Of a stretch of DNA of 6,655 nucleotides, positions 5,511 through 6,655 are shown piece by piece. The stretch is from assembly GCA_903881265.1 (NCBI GenBank), contig CAIRSV010000219.1:1-6655 (forward strand), in the 5' to 3' direction. The DNA is from an uncultured Bacteroidota bacterium (GTDB lineage: Bacteria > Bacteroidota > Bacteroidia > Chitinophagales > Chitinophagaceae). Under the pieces are notes generated by a model. The model made no database searches. It saw nothing but the letters and a program-made list of their open reading frames with translations, and was not told where the DNA came from. The stretch's first letter is position 1. The number at the start of each line of letters is the position of its first letter. Position numbers and translations under genes: made by a program.

Positions 5511-6655
5511 TTGACACCATCCATTCTCCTTTACACCAAACGCACATCACCTCGATTGGAATATATCGCGGAGGTCGTGTTTCGTGTCATCTTGAATATC
5601 GATGTTCGTATCACAACCGATCAAAAGCAATGCAGCGATTCATCTGCATTCATCATCAATTATTCTGACGATAATTTTCCCGAAACTAATTTGACAATTA
5701 TACCACATGGTTTACTTTTTGAAACTGATATTCATGAGCAGTCCATTGAAATAAACGAGTGGAGAAACCGCCCTATCTTTTTTGCAACGAACGAAACTGA
5801 GCTGCCCTTTGATTTGTTGAGTGCAGCGTTTTATTTGGTGTCGCGCTACGAAGAATATCTTCCGTATACACCTGATCGCTACCAACGATATCCCGCGAAC
5901 GATAGCCTAGCGTTTAAACACAACTTTCTTACCATACCCTTGGTTGATATCTGGGTGATGGAATTAAAGAATCTAATTGAATCAACATCGACCACAATTC
6001 AACTTCCCATAAAACCATGCAAGTTTCTCCCAACGTATGATATTGATATTGCCTACAGCTATTTAGGTAAAGGCTTGAAACGCAACGCTGGTGGTTTATT
6101 GAGGGATTTATTCGCCGGGAAAATTTCGAAGGTAACAGAACGTATCAAGGTACTTACCCATCAACAAAAAGATCCATACGACAGCGTTGATTTTTTAGAT
6201 GCCTTACACGATAAATATCATCTAGCTCCTGTGTACTTTTTTTTATTAAGTGGAGGCGGGCCATTCGATAAAAATAATGCCGTGTCGCATCCGTTGATGC
6301 AAACCTTATTAGCGAAGACAAGCAATCACTATGCAGTCGGCATTCATCCATCATATCAAAGCAACGACAACAAGGAAATACTCAAACAAGAAATAAGTTT
6401 ACTCAACACAACAAAAAGTCGTCAGCATTATATACGCTTCAACGTACCAACCACCTATAGAAATTTACTCGAACTCGGTATCACCGAAGATTACTCAATG
6501 GGTTATGGTTCCACCAACGGATTCAGAGCAAGCACATCGCATCCGCATCGATGGTTTGATATTGCATCAAATGAGATGACTGCATTGACAATCTATCCGT
6601 TCAGTTTCATGGAATGCAATTCATTTTTCGAACAACAATTTTCTGTCGATGAAGC
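5511..6655 (+). CDS. Polysaccharide deacetylase family protein with N-terminal DUF7033-like domain (3' end beyond window)
   Basis: An open frame runs from the stop at 5490 to the window edge, giving at least 381 codons from TTG 5511. It resembles a Bacteroidota family with an N-terminal domain of unknown function followed by a NodB-like deacetylase fold. LPFDLLSAAFYLVSRYEEYLPY (98-119) is the hallmark of the N-terminal domain. TYDID (175-179, D177 and D179) corresponds to the NodB motif that carries the catalytic and metal aspartates. IHPSY with H279 fits the second, metal-binding histidine motif. DYSMGYGSTNGFRAS (327-341) is a late family motif. The substrate is unknown; cell-surface or secreted polysaccharide is only a guess, and no signal peptide is visible. 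There is no in-frame ATG before about 5955. Homologues as I recall them begin M-[IL]-L-[IVL]-Y-[ST], which aligns with ILLYT at 5523, so TTG 5511 or ATT 5523 is the likely start. Confidence 0.82.
   Translation, partial: MTPSILLYTKRTSPRLEYIAEVVFRVILNIDVRITTDQKQCSDSSAFIINYSDDNFPETNLTIIPHGLLFETDIHEQSIEINEWRNRPIFFATNETELPFDLLSAAFYLVSRYEEYLPYTPDRYQRYPANDSLAFKHNFLTIPLVDIWVMELKNLIESTSTTIQLPIKPCKFLPTYDIDIAYSYLGKGLKRNAGGLLRDLFAGKISKVTERIKVLTHQQKDPYDSVDFLDALHDKYHLAPVYFFLLSGGGPFDKNNAVSHPLMQTLLAKTSNHYAVGIHPSYQSNDNKEILKQEISLLNTTKSRQHYIRFNVPTTYRNLLELGITEDYSMGYGSTNGFRASTSHPHRWFDIASNEMTALTIYPFSFMECNSFFEQQFSVDE

Overview
The window looks like chromosome of a member of the Bacteroidota. Three lines of evidence agree. 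Perfect TAnnTTTG -7 boxes precede three genes. No gene has a clear Shine-Dalgarno sequence. The protein types (short homogentisate dioxygenase, Bacteroidota-style DinB_2 protein, and a polysaccharide deacetylase with a long N-terminal domain) are ones I associate with that phylum. The genus cannot be fixed from the sequence.

Layout. Positions 1-225 hold the C-terminal end of pntB, the beta subunit of proton-translocating NAD(P) transhydrogenase. After about 260 bp without a supported gene comes a DinB-family (DinB_2) protein (486-1001, +). It converges on 4-hydroxyphenylpyruvate dioxygenase (1071-2201, -). Next is a 582-bp gene-free gap, most of which (about 2333-2757) is a repeat-rich, MITE-like element. 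Homogentisate 1,2-dioxygenase (2784-3941, -) follows. It is divergent, across a roughly 130-bp control region, from a LutB/YkgF-type LUD-domain iron-sulfur protein (4071-5453, +). The window ends inside a polysaccharide-deacetylase-family gene (5511 to the edge, +) that has no ATG start in the available frame.

How the genes work together. HPPD and HGD catalyse consecutive steps of tyrosine/phenylalanine breakdown: 4-hydroxyphenylpyruvate to homogentisate to maleylacetoacetate. The later isomerase and fumarylacetoacetase are not in the window. The two genes share a strand but each appears to have its own promoter, and the repeat element lies between them. The LutB-like protein would normally work with LutA and LutC in lactate oxidation; neither is here. 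Its pairing with hmgA across a shared promoter region suggests, but does not show, co-regulation.

The most unusual part is the element at 2333-2757. It has about 60-bp imperfect terminal inverted repeats, a core with two interleaved inverted-repeat pairs, and three REP-like hairpins. It has no credible coding capacity. I see no defence system, CRISPR array, RNA gene or complete insertion sequence.
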